A stretch of 64,000 nt of DNA from Delphinapterus leucas (lineage: Eukaryota; Chordata; Mammalia; Artiodactyla; Monodontidae). The stretch covers positions 73,076,096 through 73,140,095 of the forward strand of contig NW_022098069.1 in assembly GCF_002288925.2 (NCBI RefSeq), read 5' to 3'. A model generated the notes under the pieces. It was not told the origin of the DNA, made no database searches, and was given only the letters and a program-made list of their open reading frames with translations. Every line of letters starts with the position of its first letter. Within the stretch, counting starts at the first letter, position 1. A program made the translations under genes and the position numbers. Positions 22,791-34,990 of this stretch are shown piece by piece.

Positions 22791-25495
22791 AAAGTTACTC
22801 AAAAGTGTTGTACACTTTAGAAGAGAGAATCGCTAATGCAAATGCTGAGTACCAAATAGAAGTTTCAAGGACTTCAGGATATTTTCTATCTGCATGGCTA
22901 ATCCGTAATAGCTATATGGTCTTCAAATGATATATTCCACAAATATGACTCCTTTCACTCAATTTCTTTTTCAATCGTAACAGTATAAATAATAAAGAGA
23001 AAATGTTGTGTACTGACTTGCCCTTGGTCTGGCAAACAGACTTTCAGTCTGCTGATGGGGTAAACAACTTCAACAAAGTTAGAGAGAGCAAGCCTAAAAA
23101 ATAATTAAATAATAAAAATTTGCAAACTATTTCCTCAAGCAAAACTTATACAAGACTGAATAAACCTCATTATTATTTCCTTTTCTTCACAATTTGCATC
23201 AAACTAATGTTTAATGTAGACTCTGCCTATAGCATGGTTAATACAGAAAAATTACACTAGCTGAAGTCTGGCTCCAGACAGCAGAGATTTTAAGAACAAT
23301 TCTTTTTACTGAGGAGCTGACAGGAAATCTCCAAAGACTGCATTTTGGATTGCATCCAAAGATGCAACACAACGTTCTTCTGAAGCAAAGAACAATGGAT
23401 TGTATAACCCAGATCCAAACACCTCTCTTAAAATCCATGTAGAGAAATCCAATGGTATAGGAGGAAAGGGATTGTGTTGGCCTCACGGTCAAAGTTACTA
23501 TTAACCTTAACTTCCACATTTAACTTTAACTTCCCCTTCTCAGATTATTATAATTTTTGGTGGAGTTTTCTCTACATATGGTTCTTTGTATTTACAATAC
23601 ATGGCAGAATTTTTTCCATTGAATCCTGTGATCAATATCATTTATAGAACAACCTCTTTTTTTCCAGTTTCTTCTCATAACCCAGCTAGCATCATAAAGT
23701 GAAGGTCATATCTTTGTATGCAGGAGCCCCCAGACAAAGCATGCTTTTATTCCATGTTTGACAGATGTGGCAGTATATCTACTCTGTAATCATGTTTAAT
23801 ACTGAACTCAGGCGAAATACATGTGCTTTTTCCCTAATACATAAAACTTAAATTGGCATAGCCACAGGCTGTTTATCCTGAGTCTTTTCAGCCTATACTG
23901 AATTAATTCTCTTACAGTTCCTTTTATCCAGTGCTCTCAGGCTGGGTACCATGGCTCTAAATTTCTAATTACTATAAAATAATTTTCTTCCCTTGAGCTA
24001 GTATGCCTCTAACAGATGACCTCTAGAATGTAATTTGTAATACGTAAAGGCCCGGTCTGAGAATAATTTTACATATTTTAAATGAACCTAATAGAAATCA
24101 CAACAGCATCTCTACCTTTGCCAGGGAGGTAAAAAAGGCAATAATAATACACCCAACCTTAAAATAATGATCCTAAGATAAACTCTTTCCTTCTCATTAA
24201 AGTTATCCTTCCACCTTCATATATCCCCAGCAAATAATCATTGTTCAAGATTTCAAACCCAAACTTATTTCCCTTTAATTTCAGAGAAGTGATCAAAATT
24301 GGATTCTACCGCGTTTTTTTATGGGATGGGTATATTTTGAGATGAAGGAAAGGGGAAGGATATGTTTCCCTTTTCAAAGCCTGCTTCATTCTTCAAAAAG
24401 TAATTTCAAAATATTATAAAATCTTCAGTTATTTCAATAATCAAATCAAACCTAAAATACAATAACTAACCTGAGCTCTCCTTGAATAATTAACACTAAA
24501 ACGGACTAGCCATTCATTCATTCTAGACCCATTTCCTCATGCAGATTAAGGACAAGGTAGAAAATAAAGTCACCTCTGTAAAAATCACCCCAAGATTAGA
24601 AGATACCAACTACAAATATATATGCCAGTCATAAGTAAAGAGAGCAAAGTTGAAGATGTCTTAAGTTAAAGTAAGAAAATAAAAATAAACCAAAATTTCC
24701 AAAAATATAATAATAAACAACTTTCCACTTGTAAAGGGAACTTGCTCCTGCATATAGGTAAGGAAAGAGCAATTCTCAGAGGCGTATGATCCTACAGCCA
24801 TGGGCATTTTCCAGTCATGATATTTTAATCCCAACTAAACCACCCTCCCTCTCCTTTCTATCAAGAACATTTAGTTATGACTTGGCTGGAAGACTGGAGA
24901 ATACAGTTTATGGTGGTTCTGGACATTTTTTTCTGGTAAGACTGCTCATATTAATTAGCTCTCAAAAATATTATCAGTATATGGAATTACAGGCCAGTCT
25001 TCTGCCCATTGCTTCCTAATTCCAATTCATTTTATGGATGAGGCACTGAGTAATAAATGGAGAATATGTCCAAGGCAACAGAGTCTCTGAGTACTTAATG
25101 GTGGCTACATTATTCAGAAAGCTTCCCAAAATACAGGCATGACTGAAAAAGAGGAAGCCTGATGCACCGAGTAGACGTATAAAGGAGACAGTTGTGGCAG
25201 TAAAGGGGCCAGAAGAAACATTTGAGAAAAGGGAGGAGGCAGGTGAAGAGTGAAATCAAGTTAATGCCACTGAATATTTGAAGAACTGGGAAAAAGCTCA
25301 AAATAAAGCATGAAGTATAAATATTGGGACAAGAAATTGTATATATAGCATCACCCCAATTTTGTGATACAATTGTGTATTTTCTTGAGGAAAACATCAA
25401 ATATTCAGAAATTTTTTTGCCCTAGATTAGCAGGGTTTTTTTACTTTTTCATTCCACTTTTTTACGTTTTAACACAAATTGTGCCTGATTAGATT
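22791..25495. other. Unassigned AT-rich sequence
   Basis: About 2.7 kb between the LTR-like repeat and the CpG-rich island. A weak MIR scrap may lie near 25030-25100 (TTTATGGATGAGGCACTGAG). No gene recognised. Confidence 0.45.
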
Positions 25496-25719
25496 GAAAA
25501 AGTACACTCACGCGTTTCGTGAAAATGTGGCTCCTTTCTTGTCCATGTAATTGACGTAATGTGTCGCTCAAGTTCGTACTCTCAGCAGAATGGGGAAGTA
25601 AACCGGTCCATTAACGTTACTCCTTTTCTTCAGGGTGGAACAGTAACTTCCGGCTAAGCGAGGCTTCTTTGGGGTAATGGCAGACTGTGAAAGGCTTCTC
25701 TCCCCTCCCGTTCTCCCAG

Positions 25720-25863
25720 ATGGCGATGCTGCGGGCGGCATCTCGCACGCTATCTCCAGGACTCGGTCTCTGTCCTAGGGAACCTACTGAGGACGTGCTG
25801 GGCTCACCCACCATGTGGGCCGCCGCCCCCCCACCACCGGGGCCTCCCAGGAGCAAAGGGTAA
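25720..25863 (+). CDS. Hypothetical 47-codon ORF in the CpG island, possible first exon
   Basis: The ATG at 25720-25722 lies just after the ETS-like and YY1-like motifs and opens 47 codons before TAA at 25861-25863. The N-terminus (MAMLRAASRTLSPGL) has Arg, Ser and Leu and no acidic residue in its first 20 residues, as in many mitochondrial presequences. A Pro-rich stretch follows. A GT that could serve as a splice donor (AAAGGGTAACC) overlaps the stop, so this could be the start of a spliced gene or of a lost gene. I do not recognise the protein. Kozak context is weak at -3 (C) but has G at +4. Most short ORFs of this kind are not coding. Confidence 0.2.
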   Translation: MAMLRAASRTLSPGLGLCPREPTEDVLGSPTMWAAAPPPPGPPRSKG

Positions 25864-25930
25864 CCTCCAGGATTTCTCCTAACCCGTTGGGACGGCCCCG
25901 TACTGACTGTGATGCTCCCAGGCTGCCCCG

Positions 25931-26020
25931 CACCACACACGGCCACGCACGGCCGCGCACGGCCGCACACAGCCACGCACCGGCACGCACAGCCACGCAC
26001 CGGCACGCACCGGCACGCAC
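25931..26020. repeat. Tandem repeat, 10-bp unit, nine copies
   Basis: Nine successive 10-mers end in CAC and vary as CGGCACGCAC, AGCCACGCAC, GGCCGCGCAC and GGCCACGCAC. The register is exact with no indels. Because 10 is not a multiple of 3, all three frames read a 10-residue period, which explains the long Arg/His/Ala-rich frames on both strands. Rich in CpG. Confidence 0.95.
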
Positions 26021-26310
26021 CGCAGGCCGACGAGCGCGGCCTCTGCAGTAGGCAGGCTTCTTTGTGGGCCGGTGTGGTACCGCAGCCAGTACGTTTGTGT
26101 CTCTTTCTCTCTCCCTTTTTTGAAACTTACGTGACCTCTGCGACTTGCACAGCGCCCTCGTGGTGCCTGAGTCTTGGACTCAGCCGTCATTCCCTTGAAG
26201 GCACAATGAGGTGCTTCTTGCTTCCCATCCCCACCATCAGTTTTCCTGGTAGTGCGGCCAGGTGCTTTTTAATCGCCCCTTCCCACCGCGAAGTAAATCC
26301 CGACACGTGT

Positions 26311-26695
26311 CTGGCCATTAGCTTCCTCAGCCGCTGCCTGACTTTGTGTTTACTTGACCTTAGACTTCCCTTATATCCATCTTCCTCTTCCCAAGGCAGC
26401 AGTTCTCCCCTTTTTAGGAACCGTAATGGTGGAATGAATGCAGGGGGTTTGAAAAAACAAGAGTTTACTATTAGAAGATACTGCACATGTTTCCTATTTC
26501 TATAATCCCATCCCCAAAATATTAGTTTTAAAGTGTAATGAAGGGAATCCTAGGGTCATTCTGAAAGTCACAGCCAGCCAGGTAATTTAACACTTACTGC
26601 CCACAAGATAATCTTTCTGGAAATACGTCCCATTTTGAATTCCCAAAGAACGTATTGCCAATCCTGCCTGGGCTTAGAGGACATGATGAGATCTG
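26311..26695. other. Unassigned sequence flanking the CpG island
   Basis: Nothing recognised. Composition returns to AT-rich within this stretch. Confidence 0.45.
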
Positions 26696-26785
26696 GATGC
26701 ACCCTATAATGTGTATGAAGTGCTTAGCCTGCCATATATATTGGTATTCAATAATGTTAGTTAGCTATGATTACCATGCTGCAGA
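26696..26785 (+). mobile_element. MIR/L2 3'-end remnant
   Basis: TGAAGTGCTTAGCCTGCCAT, GGTATTCAATAATGTTAG and TTAGCTATGATTA follow the shared 3' end of MIR. Short and diverged. Confidence 0.5.
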
Positions 26786-27588
26786 AAGGGGGCAGAAAAA
26801 GATCTGAGCAGAGTGCCATAGTAGGAAAAGAACATGTTCAAAGTAGTGAGCCCCATAACCACGTGGACCCATAAAAAGCTAAACTGGCCACTTAGTTTCA
26901 CCATCAATTTAAAATGCTACCCTAGTCTGGGAAACAAAAGGAACACAACGCACACTCACTTTTGATCTCACTTTCCGTAAAGGAAACTGTAATACTGATC
27001 CTGGAGGGGAAGACCTGCCACCATTGTTTAAGATGTTCTGCCTTGCAATGAATCATATACAGGAACATGATTTGAACCCAAGGTATATATAGTAAGATGC
27101 TATATTACAAGCTTTGGCTATTTTCAGAAAATATCACTCCAGAAATGAAAAAATTAAGTGTGTACTCAATTGGAGATATAGAATCCTGCAGGCTGTTAGA
27201 TGGATTACTGGGAGGAGAAATAGAGGGGGGAAATGGAGGGAAAGAAAGAGTTTCGCCAACAAACTCTGATTTAAGGAGGTGAGGGGGATGTGGAGGGGAT
27301 GGGGCAGGGAAACTGTTGAGGAAGATGTTTGGTTAGGAAACAAGGAAATCAGTTTGAACTGATTTTGATAGATTATCTTCCGGATAGAAGCAGTAATAGA
27401 GCCTTTCTTTTCACTTTTAAGTATATTTTAAATATAATGTTAATACTTTATTTCTTAAATATAATATTAAGAACCTTTTTTTTAAAGGAAAAACCTAGCA
27501 TCTGTTGTTGAAGACTTTACAAGACCATTCCTCATTTAAGCCAAGTTTACTTAATAAGGTCAGAACAAACTCAAACTTAATGATTTGT
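26786..27588. other. Unassigned sequence with a purine-rich run
   Basis: No gene seen. A G/A-rich run (about 27210-27330, with GAGGGGGGAAATGGAGGG) is likely simple-sequence. Confidence 0.45.
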
Positions 27589-27603
27589 GGATTTTTTTTT
27601 TTT

Positions 27604-27795
27604 TTGGTACGCGGGCCTCTCACTGTTGTGGGCTCTCCCGTTGCGGAGCACAGGCTCTGGACGCGCAGGCTCAGCGGCCATGGCTCACGGGCCCAGCCGC
27701 TCCACAGCATGTGGGATCTTCCCGGACCAGGGCACGAACCCGTGTCCCCTGCATCGGCAGGCGGACTCTCAACCACTGCGCCACCAGGGAAGCCC
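27604..27795 (-). mobile_element. CHR-type SINE
   Basis: Poly(T) then GTACGCGGGCCTCTCACTG, ending CCACCAGGGAAGCCC, so the SINE is on the minus strand. The duplication GGATTTTTTTTTTTT lies at 27589-27603 and 27796-27810. Open frames here are SINE sequence. Confidence 0.95.
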
Positions 27796-27810
27796 GGATT
27801 TTTTTTTTTT

Positions 27811-29094
27811 AATAAACAGCATACTACAGGATGACAAGCATATAAAAGAAAAAATTTGGTAAATCATTTGCAAGTTTATCAAATGAAAACCAGCAACTAC
27901 CATTTCAAATGTTATTGGGTTTTTATGTTGTGTGAATGAAAACCATAGTTTAAATTGTTAACAAAGTTGCTACTTGATGCACTATTCAGTATGTAGTCCC
28001 AAATAACCTTCAGGAAGGTTATTTTGAAGGACAAAGAGATGCTGCTAACCAGTTAGGTTAACTTGATCCCAGGCTTACTAATGGAGTGGGGAAAGCCATC
28101 ATGTTTGGAAAAAGCTTTCTCTTCAGCACACTATTTAAAGAAATAAAAATAAGGATGTCACTGAAGCTATTTCAGGTCAATTCTAAAGTATCTAGTAAAG
28201 GCCCAGGTCACTTTGTGGGGAAAAAATATGTTATTTAATGGATAACAGTACTTTAAAATCACTACAATGTAAATGTCTATTTCACAAATATTGGTTTATG
28301 TCATGTGGTGACTCAAGAACACTCACAACTACAACAGTAATATAAAATATTCCAAAGGGAAAAAACAAGGAGAAGCTTCAGGACCAGAACACTGTCTTAA
28401 ACCGAAAGGAAAATAGATCAAAACACACCATTTTCATATTTTAAAAGCTCCTAAAACTTGGATTTTCCTGTAACCAAAAAAGGTAATCTCCTGATCAGCT
28501 CATACGCAGTCATATCTATTTCCATGCACCTCTCAAACTCTTCATATTTGATTACACTTTTCTGGATGCCAGCAAAACTCTTCACTGAAATCAAAAATAC
28601 CCTTCAGGGCAGAATTTCTTTTCCAAACAATACAACTTGAAGAGTCACAGTGCCCTCTAGTGACCCATTGATAAGACCCACTTTTATTTCAATCTCAGAG
28701 AACAAAAAGTTTAAGTGAATCTTGTACATTTTCAAAGAGTTTTTCCCATAAATATTTATAAATGTCAATTTCTGTTTCTGGGAGGGAAAAGTATTTACAA
28801 TAAATTAGCACAAAGCACACTGGAGAATGACTCCTTTTTTGTCCATTGCTCCCACAGTTATATTGTATCTGGAGGGCAAAAAGGGCTTAACTCCAAACAA
28901 TCCTGCAAAACAAGGGACACTAAAATGTACAAATGTAAAATTTTAATCTTTAACTGTGATAAGGACAAGTTTATGGAGTTTTGGATCTGTATTTAAGTCC
29001 CAAATCTGTCAATGCCTGATGAGACCTGTGGAAAGTAACGTGATCTCAGTGCACCTCACTTTTCTTCATCTGTAAATGAGGAAAGGTTAGTAGC
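27811..29094. other. Unassigned AT-rich sequence
   Basis: No gene or firm repeat. CTTCATCTGTAAATGAGGAAA near 29060 may be a MIR scrap. Confidence 0.4.
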
Positions 29095-29945
29095 ATTGGT
29101 GAGGATGCAGAGAAATGGACTCTAAATATATCTAGTGAGAGCATTGATGCTACAGCCTTTCTGGAGGGAAAATTGGCAATAACTCTCTAACAGGCGTTTC
29201 CTAAGTTCATTGCCAATAACTCTCAAAAACCAGGAGCTTCCAAATGTACGTTGCCTTAGTGCCAGAAAAAGGGCAAATATTTAACTCTTACTCTTGTCCT
29301 ATACACTAAGTGCTTTAAGTATATTTGCTCATTTAATTCTCACAAAAATCTTATGAGCTAGCACTATAATTAACCCTATTTACATATCAGTAAACTGAGA
29401 CACTAAAATTTGCACAAGTGGTGTAAACTCGGTAATACCTGGACACAAACTCAGGCTCTATGGTTCAGAGTCCACACTGCTAACCATTATGCAATACTTC
29501 CAGAGCTTCCTCTTCTGGGAATTTATCCTAAAAAAATAATCAAGAATATGCACAAAGACTTTTCAATCAGAGTGTTAATCTCACCATTATTTATAATAGA
29601 GGGGGAAAAAAGGAAAATAACCTAAATTACCATTAAAATGATTATGTTAAAGCCAAACCATTGACTCTGTAACCTTAAAGAGTATCTAATGACATGGAAA
29701 ATGTTCCCAAATATATTAAGTGAATATAACACGTTAGAAACACATACATAACATGCATATGTACAGTGTGCTCCCATTGCTTAAAGAAGTATATATTCAA
29801 GAAAAAGGAAGGAAAATTATCAAAGTATAAATAATAATTATGTCTATTTGGTGAGTTTAGGGGGTAATGATTTTTATTTTCTTTTTTTTAATGCCCATTT
29901 TCCAAATTTTCTAAATTAATTCTAAAAATACTTTATTTTTAATGA
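29095..29945 (+). mobile_element. Old L1 3'-end remnant, interrupted by MIR
   Basis: GGTGAGGATGCAGAGAAATG resembles the late ORF2 of an ancient L1. After the MIR insert come TTTATCCTAAAAAAATAATC, CACCATTATTTATAATAG and TAATGACATGGAAAATGTTC, then a 3' UTR ending in CATTTTCCAAATTTTC. These are in the order of old L1M-class elements. All frames are broken. Confidence 0.6.
29290..29500 (-). mobile_element. MIR SINE remnant
   Basis: AAGTGCTTTAAGTATATTTG, CTCATTTAATTCTCACAAAA, CAGTAAACTGAGACACTAAA and GAGTCCACACTGCTAACCAT follow MIR in reverse, from core to the tRNA-side start. It splits the old L1 remnant around it. Confidence 0.78.
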
Positions 29946-32900
29946 AGGGTTCAGGCCAAATGTGCTCTAAGGTATTTTCTAGCTCTAAATTTCTATTATT
30001 TTGAATGTGATGAATAGAGAATAGTCATGGAATTTTAGAACTAGGGGAGAAAAAATTTTACCTTTTCTCCAGAAGTTTCCAAATCTGTTTGATCCTCAGA
30101 ATCACCTGGGCTGATCAAAGTACAAACTCCCTGCCTCCCTCTTTCCCTGATCCAAATCACCTGAGGATGAAGCTCAGGTGATTCTTCTAATCTGACGGTG
30201 TAGGAGACTACTAATTCACCCCCATTGCATCATTTCAATCCTCTCACTAGCCATAAAACAGGACTCAAAAACCAAATGCAGACCAGAGCCATCGTATACT
30301 ATTATAAGCAATCCAATTGATAATGATATTGACAAATTTTAACTTCAGGTTCAATTTCTTAATTTTCTTGAGGAAAAATGTATCTTAAGATAAACAACAA
30401 ATTTACTAATAAAAAATTTTAGCCATAACAGTAATGAAAGTTAGACCCACCAACACTGAGCAGAGAGAATGTATTCTTACCTATATTCATTGCAAATAGC
30501 TTGTCCACATTTCTCAACTATATACATGCCTATTTAAAGGAACCAAGATTTGTCCCTTTAGGGGATTTGTACCTTTAGACACAAAATCAGATACCCCCCC
30601 CAAAAAAAAACATATTTGATATTATGTGGGGGCAGTTCAGCTAATGCAGCAAGAAATTTTGTTTTAAGCAGAAGATTGTCCAAAGGTTCTCAATAGTCCT
30701 AGTTGCACAGAGTAAGAAAAAGACACTCTGGACACAGTGAAAGCATTTATAAAGAGAGAAGGAAAGACTTGCAAAATCTCCCTTGAAGTTCCAGAATTTA
30801 AGTATCACCTTTTTGAAGCTACTTGGCATATTCTTAGAGAAGCAATTCTTATTTGTGGTGTAGTAGCCTAAGTGAGTCTCACATTGGCTGTATGGAAAGA
30901 AATAAAGTGACACTATCTCTCAGGGAGATGAACATCACCTGAGTCTATCTTAGCCAAGCCACAAACCTAGTTGTCACTTTGTACATGAAGACATCTACCA
31001 CAAGGTGTACCCCAGCAGAAAACAGGAGACTGACTGCTGGTTTTAAAAATGATAGGTAAATAAATTTGAAAGGTAAGCTGGTTCGTCTCTCCTTTCTAAA
31101 ATTCAAAAAGAAATATCTCCTGATATAAGTCTTAACAAAAAACATACATACGCACACTCACAAAACATTTAAAAATAAAGACCAAGGCTGAATTGAAAAA
31201 CTTCATGAAAATAGTTTGGCTATAGTGGGAATTGAGGCGACATGAATTGTGGGTAGCATGTGCTGTTGGTTTGATTGCTTTGGTGACTCGTCAGATAACA
31301 CTTTCCCCCAAGTTCTAACTGCAAACTCTGCTTCAATTCCCTTACCTGAGCTTTCATTCTGCTTTCTTACAGTCCTGGAAAATGTTCTACTCAAGGCAGC
31401 AAGTACACACATAGCTCAGATGAACTATAATTAAGGTGGCAAGAGACCAAGGAAAAGAGCAAGCAGTGTTAGTTCAATTGTTTCCTTTGCACGGGTAACA
31501 GATGGACTCCAAGGTCTAATAACCCTTCTGTATTTCAGCTGAGGCGGACAATACATCATTATACTCAGATGGGAGCAAGAAGAAGGTGCCTAGCAACTTG
31601 GACTTGGAATGCCTGGGCTTTTGTCAATTTATGTCATAATCTTAATATTAAACAGGCTTGCTCTCATTTGCCAGTCATCACCTCATTTTATGTTTTTCAA
31701 ACACAAGAAAATTAAATAGTCTTTCCTGAAAGTACTTTAGCCCCTTAGATATAGAACAGTAGTAGTATTTAAGAGTCTCCCCTTATAAATGTGTACATAA
31801 AACTGCTATGAGCCTTGATGGAAATTATATCAGTAAGTTGGGGGACCTACCATGGGTAATATTTTCATTAGCCACAGTATGCACATAACCCAGGTTCTTT
31901 TTGGAATTCAGTAGGATACCAAGGACTATTTTTTTGGACCCCATTACTCTTGTGTTCCTGTGCTTTATGTATGTAAGAAATCATTAGAACTTCTATTTCT
32001 ATTTAGTTTTATATTCTCCTTTTTAAGCTCCAATTGTCTATATTTTATGATGCAAATAAAATGTGTGTGCTTTGGATTGTGTGCTCAAGCATTTAGATCA
32101 CAGTATGTGTTCAATTAGTAGTTGATAAAGGAAGACAAGAAGAAAAGAATGAAGACGGAAAGGAGATCTGAGAATGAATAAAAATCAATGAACCATCAGT
32201 GGACCACATGCCCTTCTCACAGCGAAGCGCAGGAAGAAAATTCTATTACTAACATATAACCAGGACGATGAAAATCACCACTTCTCTCCAATATCCTACT
32301 ATGATGTCTATTTATGTCAATCCAGGAGAAGACAGAGCTTGTTAATCTTTCACTCTATGTGAAGAAAAGAAATATTGGGAAAAATTAATTTCTATCAGGA
32401 AACCCAGAAACTTTGGTTGGGGATGTAAATGTCATACCCAGTCCTTAGGTCCCAGGTAAACGCCTTAACATAATAGCTCACATTCTCCTGACTTTTGTGA
32501 AAAAGAAGAAAGAGATCATTATGTAGACACTGAATCTGAGTTATACCTGAACTCTTGCAAATCTTTTTGACAATAAAAAGATGGAATGAAAAAAATGTTG
32601 CCAACAGAATTATCATTAATTATGATGAAAAATATACAACAGTGTATGTTATTCATAACAGGACCCATCCTCCCCAGTAGCCATGGACATTTGGAGTTGG
32701 AAGACACTTCAAGGAGGAGAAAATTAGGAGATTTTATGGACCACATAGTTCTCATCAACTCAGGAGAGAGAGAAGAAATGTCCCAGTCTAAACTTTACTT
32801 GGAGAAGGAAACTTTTCCTGACACTATATTGATGTGTGTTGGTCTAATATAATGTCTTCTCCATTCTTCTCCCAGTGATATACTCTCCTGCCATATGACA

Positions 32901-33369
32901 ACCTCTAGTGAGAAAAGTTGTGTCTATCTCATCCTTATCTTATCCCTATCATCCTATGGTATATAACCATATAGTTGGAAGATCTTAAGTAAATGTTACA
33001 AAGGGCCATAAAGTAGTACAGAGAAGAAAAAATGTGAGAAAAGCAATTAGTAAAACAATTAATGGAGGCAAAGAAGAAATGAAAAGAAAATCATTATAGC
33101 CAAGCCATTGAAGGCTTCTCTCTTGAGCGGATAATGTCATATTCCTGTTTCAAACACAAAGAGGGATTTGATTTTTTTTTCTTCCTTATTTTTCACATCC
33201 ATTCCAAATCTGTTGAAATATTATTAGACCTTTTCAAGATTGTTGTTAAACTTCTACAAGAAGTTTAGAGTATTTTTAAATCCTTTATGTAAATGGATAA
33301 AAGTAGCCAAAGATTCTTCTCCATGGTCCTAATTTCAGCTGGACAACTGACTTCCTGCAGAGAATGTAT
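29946..33369. other. Unassigned AT-rich sequence with one palindromic scrap
   Basis: About 3.4 kb without a gene. The segment 30065-30200 (CTCAGAATCACCTGGG) resembles a MER-type DNA transposon scrap and holds a perfect inverted repeat. TTCAATTAGTAG near 32112 may be an L2/MIR end. Otherwise nothing recognised. Confidence 0.45.
30155..30183. repeat. Perfect 11-bp inverted repeat
   Basis: AATCACCTGAG (30155-30165) and CTCAGGTGATT (30173-30183) pair perfectly around a 7-nt loop. The surrounding text resembles a non-autonomous hAT-type element, in which palindromes are common. Confidence 0.8.
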
Positions 33370-33465
33370 TTTAACCTTTCCAGGTCAAGGCCATGGCTTT
33401 CTCATTGGTAAAATGGAGCTTAGTTATCTTCCAATACTTCCTTCATAAATTGTTTTGAAAGCCAA
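33370..33465 (+). mobile_element. MIR SINE remnant
   Basis: TTAACCTTTCCAGGTCAAGG, CATTGGTAAAATGGAGC and CATAAATTGTTTTGAAAGC fit MIR core order. Diverged. Confidence 0.45.
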
Positions 33466-33602
33466 AAAACCACTGGGAAGTTTTAAAACTTTTTGTTACT
33501 TTTTTTCCTCCAAAGATAAAAAGGGGTCATCCCTTCAATGAGGGGAAGACATGACATCTACAGGAGTAAGTCATTTTAGATTCTTAAATGTACAACATTC
33601 TT

Positions 33603-33942
33603 TTTTTTTTTAACATCTTTATTGGAGTATAATTGCTTTACAATGGTGTGTTAGTTTCTGCTTTATAACAAAGTGAATCAGTTATACATATACATATGTT
33701 CCCATATCTCTTCCCTCTTGCATCTCCCTCCCTCCCACCCTCCCTATCCCACCCCTCTAGGTGGTCACAAAGCACCGAGCTGATCTCCCTGTGCTATGCG
33801 GCTGCTTCCCACTAGCTATCTATTTTACGTTTGGTAGTGTATATATGTCCATGCCACTCTCTCACTTTGTCACAGCTTACCCTTCCCCCTCCCCATATCC
33901 TCAAGTCCATTCTCTAGTAGGTCTGTGTCTTTATTCCCATCT
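33603..33942 (-). mobile_element. 5'-truncated young L1 3' end
   Basis: Poly(T) followed by AACATCTTTATTGGAGTATA, then AGTGAATCAGTTATACATAT and a C-rich CCCTCCCTCCCACCC run: this is the reverse of the cetartiodactyl L1 3' UTR. It is flanked by TACAACATTCTT at 33591-33602 and 33943-33954, an exact 12-bp duplication. About 340 bp were copied before truncation. Confidence 0.92.
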
Positions 33943-33954
33943 TACAACATTCTT

Positions 33955-34592
33955 AAAAAGGAACTTCAAACCTTCAGTTCTGGATAACCTCTCACAATTG
34001 AGCCACTGTTTTAATACATTCTTATAATGCCAAGGTTTTAGAAAAGAAGGTAAAAATACCTTCTTAGGGCAGTTTGTGTGCAAATAGAACAGCTTATTAA
34101 AGATTCCCTCAATGAGAATGTGTAAACACTGGTCTTGGCCACAAAGAAACAATTTCCTGGGGCAAACTTCATGGTCTGATTTCCCAGAAATAACCTGGAA
34201 ACTGAACAGAAGAAAATGCCTTATACTGCTTTGTCTGTAGCCACAAAATATACACATAGGGTCCCACCCAGCCTGAATTTAACACTGTGCCCCCAAAAAG
34301 AACAAAAATAATAACAAAATCCTATAAGGAGTCCATTGTATGTGTAAAAATAGTATCTGCACTACCTGTGGGTGAAAGCCAATATAATTATGGTCCAAGA
34401 AACTGAGTTCCTTCAGAGTGGAAATGGGAACAGGTGCCCTGTGATAATATTTTCTAGGCATGAAACCATTCAAGGTTACCTCTGCTCCCCTCAGCTCTAC
34501 TTAGCTGAAATCCATCCTAGGGTGGAAAAAGAAGAGGGCACTTGCTAATTTACTCAATTTAGAATATTTAATGGACCTCAGTGAATATTTAC
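33955..34592. other. Unassigned sequence
   Basis: I recognise no gene or repeat in this stretch. Confidence 0.45.
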
Positions 34593-34603
34593 AAGAATAT
34601 CTA

Positions 34604-34990
34604 GGGACTTCCCTGGTGGCGCAGTGGTTAAGGATCCACCTGCCAATGCAGAGGACACAGATTCGATCCATGGTCTGGGAAGATCCCACATCCCGCGGAG
34701 CAACTAAGCCCATGCACCGCAACTACTGAGCCTGCGCTCTAGGGCCCGCGAGCCACAACTACTGAGCCCACGTGCCACAGCTACTGAAGCCTGCGTGCCA
34801 CAACTACTGAAGCCCGCATGCCACAACTACTGAAGCCCGTGCACCTAGAGCCCGTGCTCCGCAACAAGAGAAGCCACCGCAATGAGAAGCCTGCACACTG
34901 CAACGAAGAATAGCCCCTGCTCACTGCAACTAGAGAAAGCCCACATGCAGCAACAAAGATCCAACGCAGCCAAAAATAAACATTAAAAAA
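34604..34990 (+). mobile_element. CHR-family SINE, long form with expanded internal repeats
   Basis: Starts GGGACTTCCCTGGTGGCGCA and has the B-box-like GATTCGATCC. Four or more successive units of about 27 bp containing CCACAACTACTGAAGCC lie at about 34750-34850. It ends CAACGCAGCCAAAAATAAAC and an A tail. The flanks AAGAATATCTA (34593-34603) and AAGAATACATCTA (34991-35003) are a target duplication differing by a 2-nt indel. Confidence 0.92.

Larger units (their letters stand above)
25496..26310. promoter_or_regulatory. CpG-rich island, candidate promoter
   Basis: CpG density rises abruptly here and falls again by about 26350, within AT-rich surroundings. On the plus strand it contains TGACGTAA (25552-25559, CRE/ATF-like), ACTTCCGG (25646-25653, ETS/GABP-like) and AGATGGCG (25718-25725, YY1-like, overlapping an ATG). 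That set is typical of a broad housekeeping-type promoter. The island is not part of a recognisable repeat and is not the GC-rich L1 leader type. Direction is unknown, and a bidirectional or lncRNA promoter is possible. Assignment is inference from composition and motifs. Confidence 0.65.

Noticed and set aside
25617..26190. Long Arg/His/Pro-rich frames on both strands across the CpG island
   Set aside because: They are produced by the 10-bp tandem repeat, which is open in all frames. No known domain, no splice-supported structure.
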